Shown here piece by piece: positions 8,226 to 15,790 of a stretch of DNA of 64,000 bases (its first letter is position 1; each line of letters starts with the position of its first letter). Below the pieces are notes generated by a model that was given only the letters and a program-made list of their open reading frames with translations, did no database searches and was not told where the DNA came from. The translations under genes were made by a program, and so were the position numbers. The DNA is from Dyella kyungheensis (GTDB lineage Bacteria; Pseudomonadota; Gammaproteobacteria; Xanthomonadales; Rhodanobacteraceae), in assembly GCF_016905005.1 (NCBI RefSeq), contig NZ_JADIKC010000003.1:372001-436000 (forward strand). Reading direction: 5' to 3'.

Positions 8226-9179
8226 ATGTACACCGAGGAAAACACCGCTCGCCTGCTGCCCGACGTGGCAGTCCACGCCCAGCCGCACCTCGTCGGCGAG
8301 CTGGATTGGGTGGGCATGGACGGTATCGAAGTGCCGGTACGTTTCGATGCCGGCGACGGCGACGTGCAGCGCGCCAGTGCGCGCGTCGGCGCCTTCGTCA
8401 ACCTGCGCCGCCCGGACAAGCGCGGCATCCACATGTCGCGGCTCTACCTGCAGGTCGAAGAAGCGCTGAGCACGAAGACGCTGGGCACCGACACGCTGCG
8501 CGATCTGCTGCGCGGCTTCCTGGAGTCGCACAAGGACCTGTCCGACCGCGCCTGCCTCAGCATCCGCTTTGAGCATCTGGTGCGCCGTCCTGCCTTGCGC
8601 AGCGCGAACAGCGGCTGGCGCTCGTATCCGGTGACCATCGAAGCGAGCATGATCGGCGACGAATTCCTGCTCGAGTTCGGCACCGAGATCGTCTATTCGT
8701 CGACCTGTCCCGCGTCGGCGGCGCTGTCGCGCCAGCTGATCCAGGATCAGTTCGCCAAGGACTTCGATGCCGGCAAGCCGGTCGATCACGCCGCCGTGCT
8801 GTCCTGGCTGGGCAGCGAGAAGGGCATCGTCGCCACGCCGCATGCGCAGCGTAGCGTGGCGCGTTTGCGCGTACGTCCGGCGGAAGATGCGGCGTTCAAT
8901 CTGATCGACCTGATCGACGTCACCGAGCACGCGCTGGGCACGCCGGTGCAGACCGCGGTGAAGCGCGAAGACGAGCAAGCTTTCGCGCTCGCCAATGGCG
9001 GCAACCTGATGTTCTGCGAGGATGCGGCGCGCAGGATTCAGAAGGCCTTGGATGTCGACAAGGCGATCAGCGATTTCCACATCCGCGTGGAGCACCAGGA
9101 AAGCCTGCATCCCCACGATGCCGTGGCGTATGCCAGCAAGGGTGTCGAAGGCGGCTACGCCGGCAAGGGTTGCGCCTGA
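8226..9179 (+). CDS. folE2: GTP cyclohydrolase FolE2 (GCYH-IB)
   Basis: This 317-residue protein matches the FolE2 family, which makes 7,8-dihydroneopterin triphosphate from GTP for folate. The active-site cysteine lies in SSTCPASAALSRQ (C161). FVNLRRPDKRGIHMSR (about 58-72) and RVEHQESLHPHDAVAY near the C terminus are family signatures. FolE2 enzymes work without strict Zn dependence, and in some bacteria they are induced by Zn limitation. I found no obvious Zur site here. ATG 8226 (MYTEENTARL) is chosen over the upstream open frame. Confidence 0.93.
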   Translation: MYTEENTARLLPDVAVHAQPHLVGELDWVGMDGIEVPVRFDAGDGDVQRASARVGAFVNLRRPDKRGIHMSRLYLQVEEALSTKTLGTDTLRDLLRGFLESHKDLSDRACLSIRFEHLVRRPALRSANSGWRSYPVTIEASMIGDEFLLEFGTEIVYSSTCPASAALSRQLIQDQFAKDFDAGKPVDHAAVLSWLGSEKGIVATPHAQRSVARLRVRPAEDAAFNLIDLIDVTEHALGTPVQTAVKREDEQAFALANGGNLMFCEDAARRIQKALDVDKAISDFHIRVEHQESLHPHDAVAYASKGVEGGYAGKGCA

Positions 9180-9245
9180 GTGTTTTGACGGCGGCCTGAT
9201 AGCATGGCGGGAGCCCGTCGCAGGGCTTCCCCCATGGAGATTCGC

Positions 9246-9701
9246 ATGTCGTTCCGTCTTCCGTTGCTGGCCGCCGCCGTGTTCGCGCTGTCGGCCTGCT
9301 CGATGTTTTCGCACCACCGCCACAAGGAAGACGCGCCCGTCGCGACCGCTGCGCCGGTGCACCAGGCCCTGATGAAGACTCTGATCGGCGACGTGCGCTA
9401 CGAGCTGCCGCAAGCGGTTCCGGCCGATGCGGTGTTGATCGTCACCCTGGCCGATGTGAGCCGCCAGGACGCGCCCGCCCGCACCGTGGCGGAAGAACGC
9501 ATCCAGCCGGTGGGCGCATCGCCGGTCGATTTCATGCTGAGCTACGACCCCGCCGAACTGAAGGACGGCGTGGATTTCGCCATTGGCGTGCGCCTGCAAC
9601 AGGGCGACAAGCTGCTCGCCATCAACGACACGCGTACCAGCGTGCTCGGTCGCTCCGGCGAGAACGGTCCCGTGAGCATCACGCTGAAGGCCGTGCCGTA
9701 A
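9246..9701 (+). CDS. YbaY/YscW-family lipoprotein
   Basis: The 151-residue protein has a lipoprotein signal with lipobox LSAC (acylated Cys18). It is followed by a His/Lys-rich linker and one beta-sandwich domain with VLIVTLADVSRQDAPARTVAE and FAIGVRLQQGDKLL, the pattern of the YbaY/YscW-like lipoprotein domain. It is likely anchored in the outer membrane facing the periplasm. ATG 9246 is chosen because it begins the signal peptide, and GGAGATTCGC precedes it. It converges on pyrC across a short palindrome. The family function is poorly defined. Confidence 0.82.
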   Translation: MSFRLPLLAAAVFALSACSMFSHHRHKEDAPVATAAPVHQALMKTLIGDVRYELPQAVPADAVLIVTLADVSRQDAPARTVAEERIQPVGASPVDFMLSYDPAELKDGVDFAIGVRLQQGDKLLAINDTRTSVLGRSGENGPVSITLKAVP

Positions 9702-9710
9702 CCCTAGCTC

Positions 9711-9736
9711 GTCATTCCGGCGCACGCCGGAATGAC
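9711..9736. repeat. CATTCCGGC palindrome, single unit
   Basis: GTCATTCCGGC (9711-9721) and GCCGGAATGAC (9726-9736) form an 11-bp stem with a GCAC loop between the converging lipoprotein and pyrC genes. It belongs to the same family as the pairs at 4039 and 36683. It may act as a factor-assisted terminator for both genes, but no T tract is present. Confidence 0.75.
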
Positions 9737-9763
9737 GATGAGGGAAAGGGACAGTCGAGCAGA

Positions 9764-11101
9764 TTACCGACTGAAGCCCAATCGCTGCCCGCGCACGCTC
9801 TGATCCACGCTGCTGCCATCCCACACGCGCTGGCCGTTCACAAACGTGGCCACGATCGAGCTGTTGAAGGTGTAGCCCTCGAACGGCGTCCAGCCGCACT
9901 TGGACAACACTTCTTCGCGGGTCACCGTGTGCGGCTTGTTCGGATCGACCAGCACCAGGTCGGCGGCATAGCCTTCGCGCAGGTAGCCGCGCTCCTTCAC
10001 GTCGAACAGCGTAGCCGGCGCGTGCGTCACCGCTTCGACCACGCGCTCCAGCGTCAGCTTGCCTTCGAACACGCGCTGCAAGACGGCCTGCAGCGCGTAC
10101 TGCACCAACGGCAGGCCGCTCGGCGCCTTGTCGTACAGCTGGCCTTTTTCTTCCAGCAGATGCGGTGCGTGGTCGGTGGCCAGCACGTCCAGGCGGCCTT
10201 CGCCCAGCGCCTTGATGATGGCTTCGCGATCGGCCGAGGTCTTGATGGCCGGGTTGCACTTGATCAGGAAGCCGAGGCGTTCGTAGTCGCGATCGTCGAA
10301 GTGCAGGAAATGCACGCAGGTTTCCGCGGTGATGCGCTTGCCCTTGAGCGGGCCCGGTTCGAACAGCGCCAGCTCGTCGGCGGTGGAGATGTGCAGCACG
10401 TGCAGGCGGCTGTTGTGGCGGCGGGCCAGCTCGATGGCCAGGCGGGTGGACTTGATGCAGGCCTCGCGCGAGCGGATCAGCGGGTGTTCCCAGGCCGGGA
10501 TGGCGTCGCCGTACTTCTCGTGCGCCTTGGCCAGGTTGGCGTCGATCATCGGCGTGTCTTCGCAATGCGTGATGATCGGCGTGGGCGCGTACTTGAAGAT
10601 GCCGTCCAGCACCTCGGGGTTGTCCACCAGCATGTTGCCGGTGGAGGCGCCCATGAACACCTTGATGCCTGGCGCGGCGAGCGGGTCGAGGCGCTTGATC
10701 GCTTCCAGGTTGTCGTTGCTGGCGCCCATGTAGAAGGCGTAGTTCACCGCCGAGTTCTGGGCACCCAGCGCGTATTTGGCTTCCAGCGTCTCGCGGTCGA
10801 GCGCGGGCGGCTTGGTATTGGGCATTTCCATGAAGCTGGTGATGCCGCCGGCGGCGCAGGCACGCGATTCGTGGGCGATGTCGGCTTTCTGGGTCAGGCC
10901 GGGCTCACGGAAGTGCACCTGGTCGTCGATCATGCCGGGGAACAGCCACAGGCCGCTGGCGTCGATCACTTTTTCGCCGGGGCGCGCGTCAAGATCGCCG
11001 GCGATGGCTTCGATGCGGCCTTGTTTTACGCGTACGTCCGCGTGGAAACGGCGGCCTTCGTTGACCAGTTCGGCATGCTTGATCAGCCATTCAGTGGACA
11101 T
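9764..11101 (-). CDS. pyrC: dihydroorotase, QVH-variant class
   Basis: The 445-residue cyclic amidohydrolase of pyrimidine synthesis has FMEMPNT, GIKVFMGAS (carboxylated-lysine strand), ITHCED, VLHIST and LATDHAPH. The first metal motif reads DDQVHFREPG, so the usual HxH is QxH. From memory this is the signature of a Bacteroidetes-type dihydroorotase class. It starts at ATG 11101, whose first bases overlap the end of yidD by 11 bases. The enzyme closes carbamoyl-aspartate to dihydroorotate. The subclass call rests on recall of related sequences. Confidence 0.88.
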   Translation of the reverse strand: MSTEWLIKHAELVNEGRRFHADVRVKQGRIEAIAGDLDARPGEKVIDASGLWLFPGMIDDQVHFREPGLTQKADIAHESRACAAGGITSFMEMPNTKPPALDRETLEAKYALGAQNSAVNYAFYMGASNDNLEAIKRLDPLAAPGIKVFMGASTGNMLVDNPEVLDGIFKYAPTPIITHCEDTPMIDANLAKAHEKYGDAIPAWEHPLIRSREACIKSTRLAIELARRHNSRLHVLHISTADELALFEPGPLKGKRITAETCVHFLHFDDRDYERLGFLIKCNPAIKTSADREAIIKALGEGRLDVLATDHAPHLLEEKGQLYDKAPSGLPLVQYALQAVLQRVFEGKLTLERVVEAVTHAPATLFDVKERGYLREGYAADLVLVDPNKPHTVTREEVLSKCGWTPFEGYTFNSSIVATFVNGQRVWDGSSVDQSVRGQRLGFSR

Positions 11102-11354
11102 GGGGTTCTTCTCCTGGAGTACGGCAACGACGGAAAGTGAAATGCGCCGGAACGGGATCTTCACCGCCCTCGCACATTGGCTGACAGCGCAATAGACGCC
11201 AGCCGGTGAGTGCGCCACCCTTGATCGGACCGAAGCGCACAACCGCAATCCGTGCATAATCGGAACAGCTGGGATGGAAGCGGCAGCGCTGACCCAGCAG
11301 GGGGCTTAGCCAGCGCTTGTAGAAGCCAAGCATGAAAAGTATCAGTCGGGTCAC
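11091..11354 (-). CDS. yidD: membrane protein insertion efficiency factor YidD
   Basis: The 87-residue frame contains the YidD signature: YKRWLSPLLGQRCRFHPSCSDYA, split across CRFHPSCS, then GALTGWRLLRCQP and a DPVP motif near the C terminus. YidD assists YidC-dependent membrane insertion. A GTG at 11354 gives an N terminus (VTRLILFMLGFY) aligning with longer family members. An ATG at 11333 gives an 80-residue form, and neither has a strong ribosome site. The frame runs open much further upstream, antisense to dksA, which is spurious. yidD is usually beside rnpA/yidC but here overlaps pyrC. Confidence 0.85.
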   Translation of the reverse strand: MTRLILFMLGFYKRWLSPLLGQRCRFHPSCSDYARIAVVRFGPIKGGALTGWRLLRCQPMCEGGEDPVPAHFTFRRCRTPGEEPHVH

Positions 11355-11417
11355 GACGGTTTGACGCTGCCGAAACAGCTTGCGGCTTGTAGTGTCGCAA
11401 GTATTCCAGAAGCACGG

Positions 11418-11446
11418 TTGCCGGTGTAAGCCGCATGGGCTATAAC
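11418..11446 (+). promoter_or_regulatory. sigma-70-like promoter for dksA
   Basis: TTGCCG (11418-11423), a 17-bp spacer and TATAAC (11441-11446) lie 34 bases before the dksA ATG, giving a short predicted 5' UTR with GAAGGG just before the start. Confidence 0.5.
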
Positions 11447-11479
11447 ACCCGGCCGCCAAGGCTAAAATGGTGAAGGGAA

Positions 11480-12577
11480 ATGGCGAAAACGACGCGTAGT
11501 GCGACAGCCACCAAGCCGCAGAAAGGAAAGCCTGCTGGTAAGGTGAAAGACGCCAAGGCCGGCAAGAAGGTTGCCGCCGGGCGGACTGCGACACCGGCCA
11601 AGGCCGCTGCCGCCAAGAAACCGGCTGCAAAGAAGGCGCCCGCGAAGAAGGTCGTCGCCGCCAGCAAGCCTGCCGCCAAGAAGGTTGTCGCCAAGGCTCC
11701 GGCCAAGGCCGTCGCCAAGAAGCCAGCTCCCAAGCCACAAGCCAAGAAGACGACACCGGTGAAGAAGCCGGCGGTGGTCGCCAAGAAAACCGAAAAACCG
11801 GCCGCCAAGAAGGTCGCGGCGCCCGCCAAGACGCCGCCCAAGGCAGTCGCCAAGCCGGTGAAGCCGGCCCCCGCGCCCGCCAAGCCGGTGGCCAAGGCAG
11901 CACCCGCCAAGGCTGCGCCGCCGGCCAAACCGGCAGCGAGCGCCGCCGCCAAGCAGCCAGCGGTTGCCAAGCAGGCGCCGCCGGTGGCGGCACCCAGCAA
12001 GCCGGCCACGTCGCCCTTCACGGGCAAGGTGGCCAGCGCGACCGCTCGCCATACCCCTATCAAAACTCAGAAAGCCCAGCAGTCCTCGATGAATAAAACC
12101 GCAACTCTCGACAATGGCATCACCCGCGAAGACGGTCGCTATGCGCTGCCTTCCACGACTCTGATCGACCTGCCCAAGGGTTATCGCCCCTCGAACAACG
12201 ACAACGAGGAGTACATGAGCCCCAAGCACCTCGCGTACTTCCGCAACAAGTTGCGTGAATGGCGCGAACAGCTGGTGGAAGAGTCGCGTCAGACGATGGA
12301 GAACCTGCGTGACGAAGTGCGCGACGTGGGCGACGAAGCCGAGCGCGCCACCCGCGAGACCGAGAACTCGCTGGAACTGCGTACGCGCGACCGCTACCGC
12401 AAGCTGATCTCCAAGATCGACAAGGCACTGCGTCGCATCGAAGAGGGTCGTTACGGCTACTGCGAGGAAACCGACGAGGAAATCGGCCTGGAGCGTCTCG
12501 ACGCCCGCCCGATCGCGACCTTGTCGCTGGATGCGCAGGAACGCCGCGAGCATCTGCAGAAGCAGATGGGCGATTAA
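11480..12577 (+). CDS. dksA: DksA-family RNA polymerase regulator with long Lys/Ala/Pro tail
   Basis: The 365-residue protein is a fusion. Residues 1-about 200 are Lys/Ala/Pro repeats (KKPAAKKAP-like) resembling histone H1 or AlgP tails. Residues about 225-365 are DksA, with the coiled coil and the segment SLELRTRDRYRKLI. The zinc finger is degraded: E. coli CESC reads CEET and LCIDC reads LSLDA, so only one of four cysteines remains, as in zinc-independent DksA paralogues. The tip motif DxxDxA reads DEAERA. DksA with ppGpp retunes RNA polymerase. An internal ATG at 12089 could make a tail-less form but lacks a clear ribosome site. A promoter lies at 11418-11446 and a terminator follows. Confidence 0.9.
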   Translation: MAKTTRSATATKPQKGKPAGKVKDAKAGKKVAAGRTATPAKAAAAKKPAAKKAPAKKVVAASKPAAKKVVAKAPAKAVAKKPAPKPQAKKTTPVKKPAVVAKKTEKPAAKKVAAPAKTPPKAVAKPVKPAPAPAKPVAKAAPAKAAPPAKPAASAAAKQPAVAKQAPPVAAPSKPATSPFTGKVASATARHTPIKTQKAQQSSMNKTATLDNGITREDGRYALPSTTLIDLPKGYRPSNNDNEEYMSPKHLAYFRNKLREWREQLVEESRQTMENLRDEVRDVGDEAERATRETENSLELRTRDRYRKLISKIDKALRRIEEGRYGYCEETDEEIGLERLDARPIATLSLDAQERREHLQKQMGD

Positions 12578-12600
12578 GCCCTGGCTTGTGCCGGATAAAG

Positions 12601-12627
12601 CAAAGCCCCGCCTTGTGCGGGGCTTTG
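12601..12627. terminator. bidirectional terminator between dksA and sufE
   Basis: CAAAGCCCCGC and GCGGGGCTTTG form a strong stem around CTTGT between convergent dksA and sufE. A/T-rich flanks on both sides fit a shared rho-independent terminator. Confidence 0.8.
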
Positions 12628-12645
12628 TGCTTTACGGCGGCCTGG

Positions 12646-13080
12646 TCAGGCCTTCAGGGCCGCCGCGGCGTACGCCTTGATCTTTGCCAGCATTGCGGCG
12701 AGACCGTTGGAGCGCGTGGGCGAAAGGTGTTTGGCCAGTCCGATGGCCTCGATGTAGCGGGGTTCGGTGGCGACGATGTCGCGGGCCGAGCGGTCGGAAT
12801 ACACGCGCAGCACCAGCGCGATCAGGCCGGACACGATGGCCGAATCGCTGGTGGCCTGGAAATGCAGGTTGTCCGCATCGCCGCTGGGCACCAGCCAGAC
12901 CATGGATTGGCAGCCGTGCACGCGGTATTCCTCGATCTTCAGCTCCTCCGGGAATGCCGGAAGCTGCTTGCCGAGGTCGATCAGGTATTGGTAGCGCTCG
13001 GTCCAGTCACTGAAGAAGGCAAATTCTTCGACGATCTCTTGTTGCGCCTGGGCGGCGCTGGAGGGGGCGGTGGCATTCAT
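12646..13080 (-). CDS. sufE: SufE-family cysteine desulfuration protein
   Basis: The 144-residue SufE/CsdE-type sulfur acceptor has its persulfide cysteine at C57 in RVHGCQSMVWL. Other family signatures are the N-terminal EEFAFFSDWTERYQYLIDLG and a C-terminal HLSPTRSNGL. It takes sulfur from a SufS/CsdA cysteine desulfurase for Fe-S cluster assembly. No suf genes are adjacent. It converges on dksA across a shared terminator. ATG 13080 is the start. Confidence 0.92.
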   Translation of the reverse strand: MNATAPSSAAQAQQEIVEEFAFFSDWTERYQYLIDLGKQLPAFPEELKIEEYRVHGCQSMVWLVPSGDADNLHFQATSDSAIVSGLIALVLRVYSDRSARDIVATEPRYIEAIGLAKHLSPTRSNGLAAMLAKIKAYAAAALKA

Positions 13081-13190
13081 GGACGGGATTATCGCGCGTT
13101 TGCGCGGTCCATTGGCCCGTCGTCCCGGCGCAGGCCAGGGGCCGCTCTTTATTTGGTTGCTGCATTGACGTCGCAGTACACCCCACTTCT

Positions 13191-13213
13191 CCCTCTCCCT
13201 TGCGAGGAGAGGG
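13191..13213. repeat. CCCTCTCC hairpin in the sufE-cysS gap
   Basis: CCCTCTCC (13191-13198) pairs with GGAGAGGG (13206-13213), followed by GGGGCGAGGGGCGG. This type of intergenic palindrome is common in GC-rich proteobacteria. The rest of the 13081-13278 gap shows nothing recognisable. Confidence 0.5.
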
Positions 13214-13278
13214 CCGGGGCGAGGGGCGGGTGCTCGCGGGAAGGTGCTTCGAAGCGGATTTGGGCGCGAAGTCCAACC

Positions 13279-14667
13279 TCACCCCTTCACCACGCTCCAG
13301 CGCGTGCCCTGCGCGCCATCCTCAATCGCCACACCCATCGCCGTGAGCTCTTCGCGAATCGCGTCCGCGCGCTTGAAATCCTTCGCGGCGCGGGCGTTGC
13401 GGCGTTCTTCCAGCAGGGCTTCGACGCGTTCCGCATCGACCTCGGCAGCGCCGCCGGCCTGCTTGAACCAGGCTTCCGGATCTTGCTGCAGAAGGCCGAG
13501 CACGGCGCCTGCGCCCAGCAGTGCGGCTTTGGCTGCGCGGCGTTCCTCTTCGCTGCCGGCCTGCCGTGCGGCATCGGCGAGCTGCGACAGCTCGGCCAGC
13601 GCCTGCGGCGTATTGAGATCGTCGCTCAGGGCAGCTTCCACGGTGGGCGGAACGGGCAGCGAGGTGAGGTCCACGTCGACGTCGACCAGGTCGCGCAGCA
13701 CGCGGTACCAGCCGTCCAGGGTGCTGATGGCCTGGGTGACGGCGCCGTCGGACCAGTCCAGCGGCTGGCGGTAATGGCCGCGCAGCAGCAGCAAGCGCAA
13801 GGCTTCGGGCGGATGTTCCTTCAGCAGCTCGTGCACCAGCATCACGTTGCCCAGCGACTTGGACATCTTGCGGCCGCTGAAGGTGAGCATGCCGTTGTGC
13901 ATCCAGTAGCGCGCGAACGGCTTGCCGCCATGCGCGCAGGTGGATTGGGCGATCTCGTTCTCGTGATGCGGGAACTGCAGGTCCACGCCGCCTGCATGGA
14001 TGTCGATGGTCTCGCCCAGATGGGCCTCGCTCATGGCCGAGCATTCGATGTGCCAGCCGGGGCGACCGCGGCCCCAGGGGCTGTCCCAGCCGGGCAGTTC
14101 GGGCGTGGACGGCTTCCACAGCACGAAGTCGCCCGGATGCTTCTTGTACGGCGCCACTTCGACCCGGGCACCCGCGATCAGTTCTTCCGGATCGCGGCCG
14201 GACAGCTCGCCATACGCGGCGAACGAATCCACTTCGAACAGCACGTGGCCTTCGGCGGCATAGGCATGGCCGTTGGCGATCAGTCGCTCGATCATCGCAA
14301 TGATCTGCGGAATATGGGCCGTGGCGTAGGGCTCCACGTCGGGCGGGGCGATGCCCAGCGCGGCCATGTCCTCGCCGTACGCCTGGGCGTAGCGGGTGGT
14401 GATGCTTTCGATGCCCACGCCCAGCTGCTGGGCGGCGGTGTTGATCTTGTCGTCGACGTCGGTGATGTTGCGGGCGTAGACCACGTTCGGATAGTGACGG
14501 CGCAACAGCTTCACGAACACGTCGAAGACCACCGGCCCGCGCGCATTGCCGATATGCACGTAGTTGTAGACGGTCGGTCCGCACAGGTAGATGGTGACCC
14601 GCTGGGGATCGAGCGGGGTGAACGCTTCTACGCGGCGCGTCAGGCTGTTATGGAGCGAAATCGGCAT
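13279..14667 (-). CDS. cysS: cysteinyl-tRNA synthetase
   Basis: The 462-residue class I synthetase has the zinc cysteine C29 in YLCGPTVYN, the HIGH-like [16 protein letters not shown], the zinc-site [16 protein letters not shown] and KMSKSLGN. It charges tRNA-Cys. The C-terminal helical anticodon domain is present and the length is normal. ATG 14667 is the start. It stands alone between sufE (same strand, downstream) and a divergent glycine-zipper gene. Confidence 0.97.
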   Translation of the reverse strand: MPISLHNSLTRRVEAFTPLDPQRVTIYLCGPTVYNYVHIGNARGPVVFDVFVKLLRRHYPNVVYARNITDVDDKINTAAQQLGVGIESITTRYAQAYGEDMAALGIAPPDVEPYATAHIPQIIAMIERLIANGHAYAAEGHVLFEVDSFAAYGELSGRDPEELIAGARVEVAPYKKHPGDFVLWKPSTPELPGWDSPWGRGRPGWHIECSAMSEAHLGETIDIHAGGVDLQFPHHENEIAQSTCAHGGKPFARYWMHNGMLTFSGRKMSKSLGNVMLVHELLKEHPPEALRLLLLRGHYRQPLDWSDGAVTQAISTLDGWYRVLRDLVDVDVDLTSLPVPPTVEAALSDDLNTPQALAELSQLADAARQAGSEEERRAAKAALLGAGAVLGLLQQDPEAWFKQAGGAAEVDAERVEALLEERRNARAAKDFKRADAIREELTAMGVAIEDGAQGTRWSVVKG

Positions 14668-14927
14668 CGGTCAGGGGGTCCGGACGGTGGGAGCAGGCGC
14701 CAGGCGGGCGCAAGCCGGTCGCGCATCTTAACAAGCCGCCATCCGCTCCGCAGGGCGTCCGGGACCGGTCTGGCCGGTTGGCGGCCAGAAGCCTGCCAGA
14801 TGGATGAATAACGGCTGCCGTTCAAGCGACTTTAGGCAAAGTTCTAAGCGTCGATTCAGTGTGAATTTGTTGCAATGGATGCTATCTGGGGCAGAGATGC
14901 GCCGGACTTGTCCCTGCGGAGGTCGTA

Positions 14928-15464
14928 ATGACCAAGTGGTTGTTCGCTGCGCTGGTGCTGTCTGTGATGACCACCGGCGTGTTTGCGCAGGATGCGCGCT
15001 ACCAAAATCAGAACGACGACAACACCCATTATGGATGGGCGGATGTGCTGCGCGTCGATCCCGTGTATGGCGTGGCACGTACCGAAGTGCCGCGCCAGGA
15101 ATGCTACGACCAACAGGTGGTGCGCCAGGCGCCCAGCCAGGGCTCGGCGGCCGGCACCATCCTGGGGGCCGTGGTGGGCGGCGTGCTGGGCAGCACCGTG
15201 GGTCACGGCAATGGCCGCACCGCGGCCACGGTGGCCGGCGCGGTCGCCGGCGGCGCGGTGGGCAACAGCGCCACCCAGTCGGGCAGCGGCGAATATGAAA
15301 CCACCGAAACGCATTGCCGCCAGGTGGCGGCGGTGAGCGAGCAGCGCCGCATCATGGGTTACGACGTGGAATACCGTTATCGGGGCGAGGTGTACCTGTC
15401 GCGCCTCAACTACGATCCCGGCGAACGCTTGCGCGTGCGGGTGAGTGTTTCTCCCGCCGACTGA
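14928..15464 (+). CDS. exported glycine-zipper 2TM-domain protein
   Basis: The 178-residue protein has a cleavable signal peptide (about 1-20, cut at VFAQD). It has a glycine-zipper pair at about 76-113 (GTILGAVVGGVLGS...AVAGGAVGN), as in the 17-kDa surface antigen/SlyB group, and a C-terminal beta region with GYDVEYRYRGEVY. Such proteins sit in or at the outer membrane, often in envelope-stress regulons. The start ATG 14928 follows GGAGGT. A GC-rich hairpin follows the stop. Confidence 0.85.
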   Translation: MTKWLFAALVLSVMTTGVFAQDARYQNQNDDNTHYGWADVLRVDPVYGVARTEVPRQECYDQQVVRQAPSQGSAAGTILGAVVGGVLGSTVGHGNGRTAATVAGAVAGGAVGNSATQSGSGEYETTETHCRQVAAVSEQRRIMGYDVEYRYRGEVYLSRLNYDPGERLRVRVSVSPAD

Positions 15465-15470
15465 GATTGC

Positions 15471-15502
15471 AGCAGATCGCCGCCTTCGGGCGGCGATCTG
15501 CT
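15471..15502 (+). terminator. 14-bp UUCG hairpin after the glycine-zipper gene
   Basis: AGCAGATCGCCGCC, loop TTCG, then GGCGGCGATCTGCT make a perfect stem 6 bases after the stop codon. No T tract follows, so it may be an RNA-stabilising 3' end or a weak terminator that separates this gene from the arginine leader. Confidence 0.65.
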
Positions 15503-15585
15503 ATCCAGGCCATTGTTTGGATCGTTCCTTGTTGCATGGCAGCGAAAATCCCGTCATGATTGACTTTCAACCTCCCGGAACTTCC

Positions 15586-15690
15586 ATGTCCGCAGCCGTC
15601 TATACCGCCAATGTCCTCACTAGCGCCCGCATGGCCGCTGGGATGACGTCGCGTGCTCGCCGACCGCTGTGCCGCTTTCTGGCCGGGTAG
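15586..15690 (+). CDS. putative arginine leader peptide (34 aa)
   Basis: A 34-codon frame begins at ATG 15586 (GGAA upstream) and ends at TAG 15688-15690. It holds five Arg codons: CGC 15628, CGT 15652, CGC 15658, CGA 15661 and CGC 15673. Four of these lie in the last 12 sense codons, giving MTSRARRPLCRFLAG at the C terminus. An in-frame ATG at 15556 could extend it by 10 codons. A T-tract terminator starts 33 bases after its stop, immediately before argF'. Composition and position fit a ribosome-stalling leader peptide sensing charged tRNA-Arg. Translation is not proven, and I know of no described homologue. Confidence 0.55.
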   Translation: MSAAVYTANVLTSARMAAGMTSRARRPLCRFLAG

Positions 15691-15750
15691 GCTGTCGCAC
15701 GCGTTTCACGTGTATCGACGATAAAACCCGGCTAGCAGCCGGGTTTTTTT
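15679..15750 (+). promoter_or_regulatory. putative transcription attenuator of the arginine operon
   Basis: The terminator stem is AAAACCCGGCT (15723-15733), loop AGC, AGCCGGGTTTT (15737-15747), with T's continuing to 15750. The last leader codons plus the stop (CTGGCCGGGT, 15679-15688) can pair instead with ACCCGGCTAG (15726-15735), giving 10 pairs with one G-T. That pairing would destroy the terminator. A ribosome at the stop codon would cover the upstream partner and allow termination. A ribosome stalled at the Arg codons 15652-15663 would leave it free. This is classical attenuator logic inferred from sequence. Confidence 0.6.
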
Positions 15751-15790
15751 GTTTCTGGATTCCGACGATTCGACAAGGGCAACTTCCATC

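Noticed and set aside
11355-11993. Long upstream extension of yidD, antisense to dksA
   Set aside because: Ala/Pro/Trp/Arg-biased composition is the shadow of the dksA Lys/Ala/Pro tail. YidD proteins are about 70-90 residues.
14668-14927. T-box or leader structure before cysS
   Set aside because: No T-box core, and no terminator-antiterminator pair was seen. Gammaproteobacteria rarely use T-boxes.
15503-15585. ArgR boxes upstream of the arginine leader
   Set aside because: No convincing pair of 18-bp ArgR operators was found by eye, and the promoter itself could not be placed with confidence.
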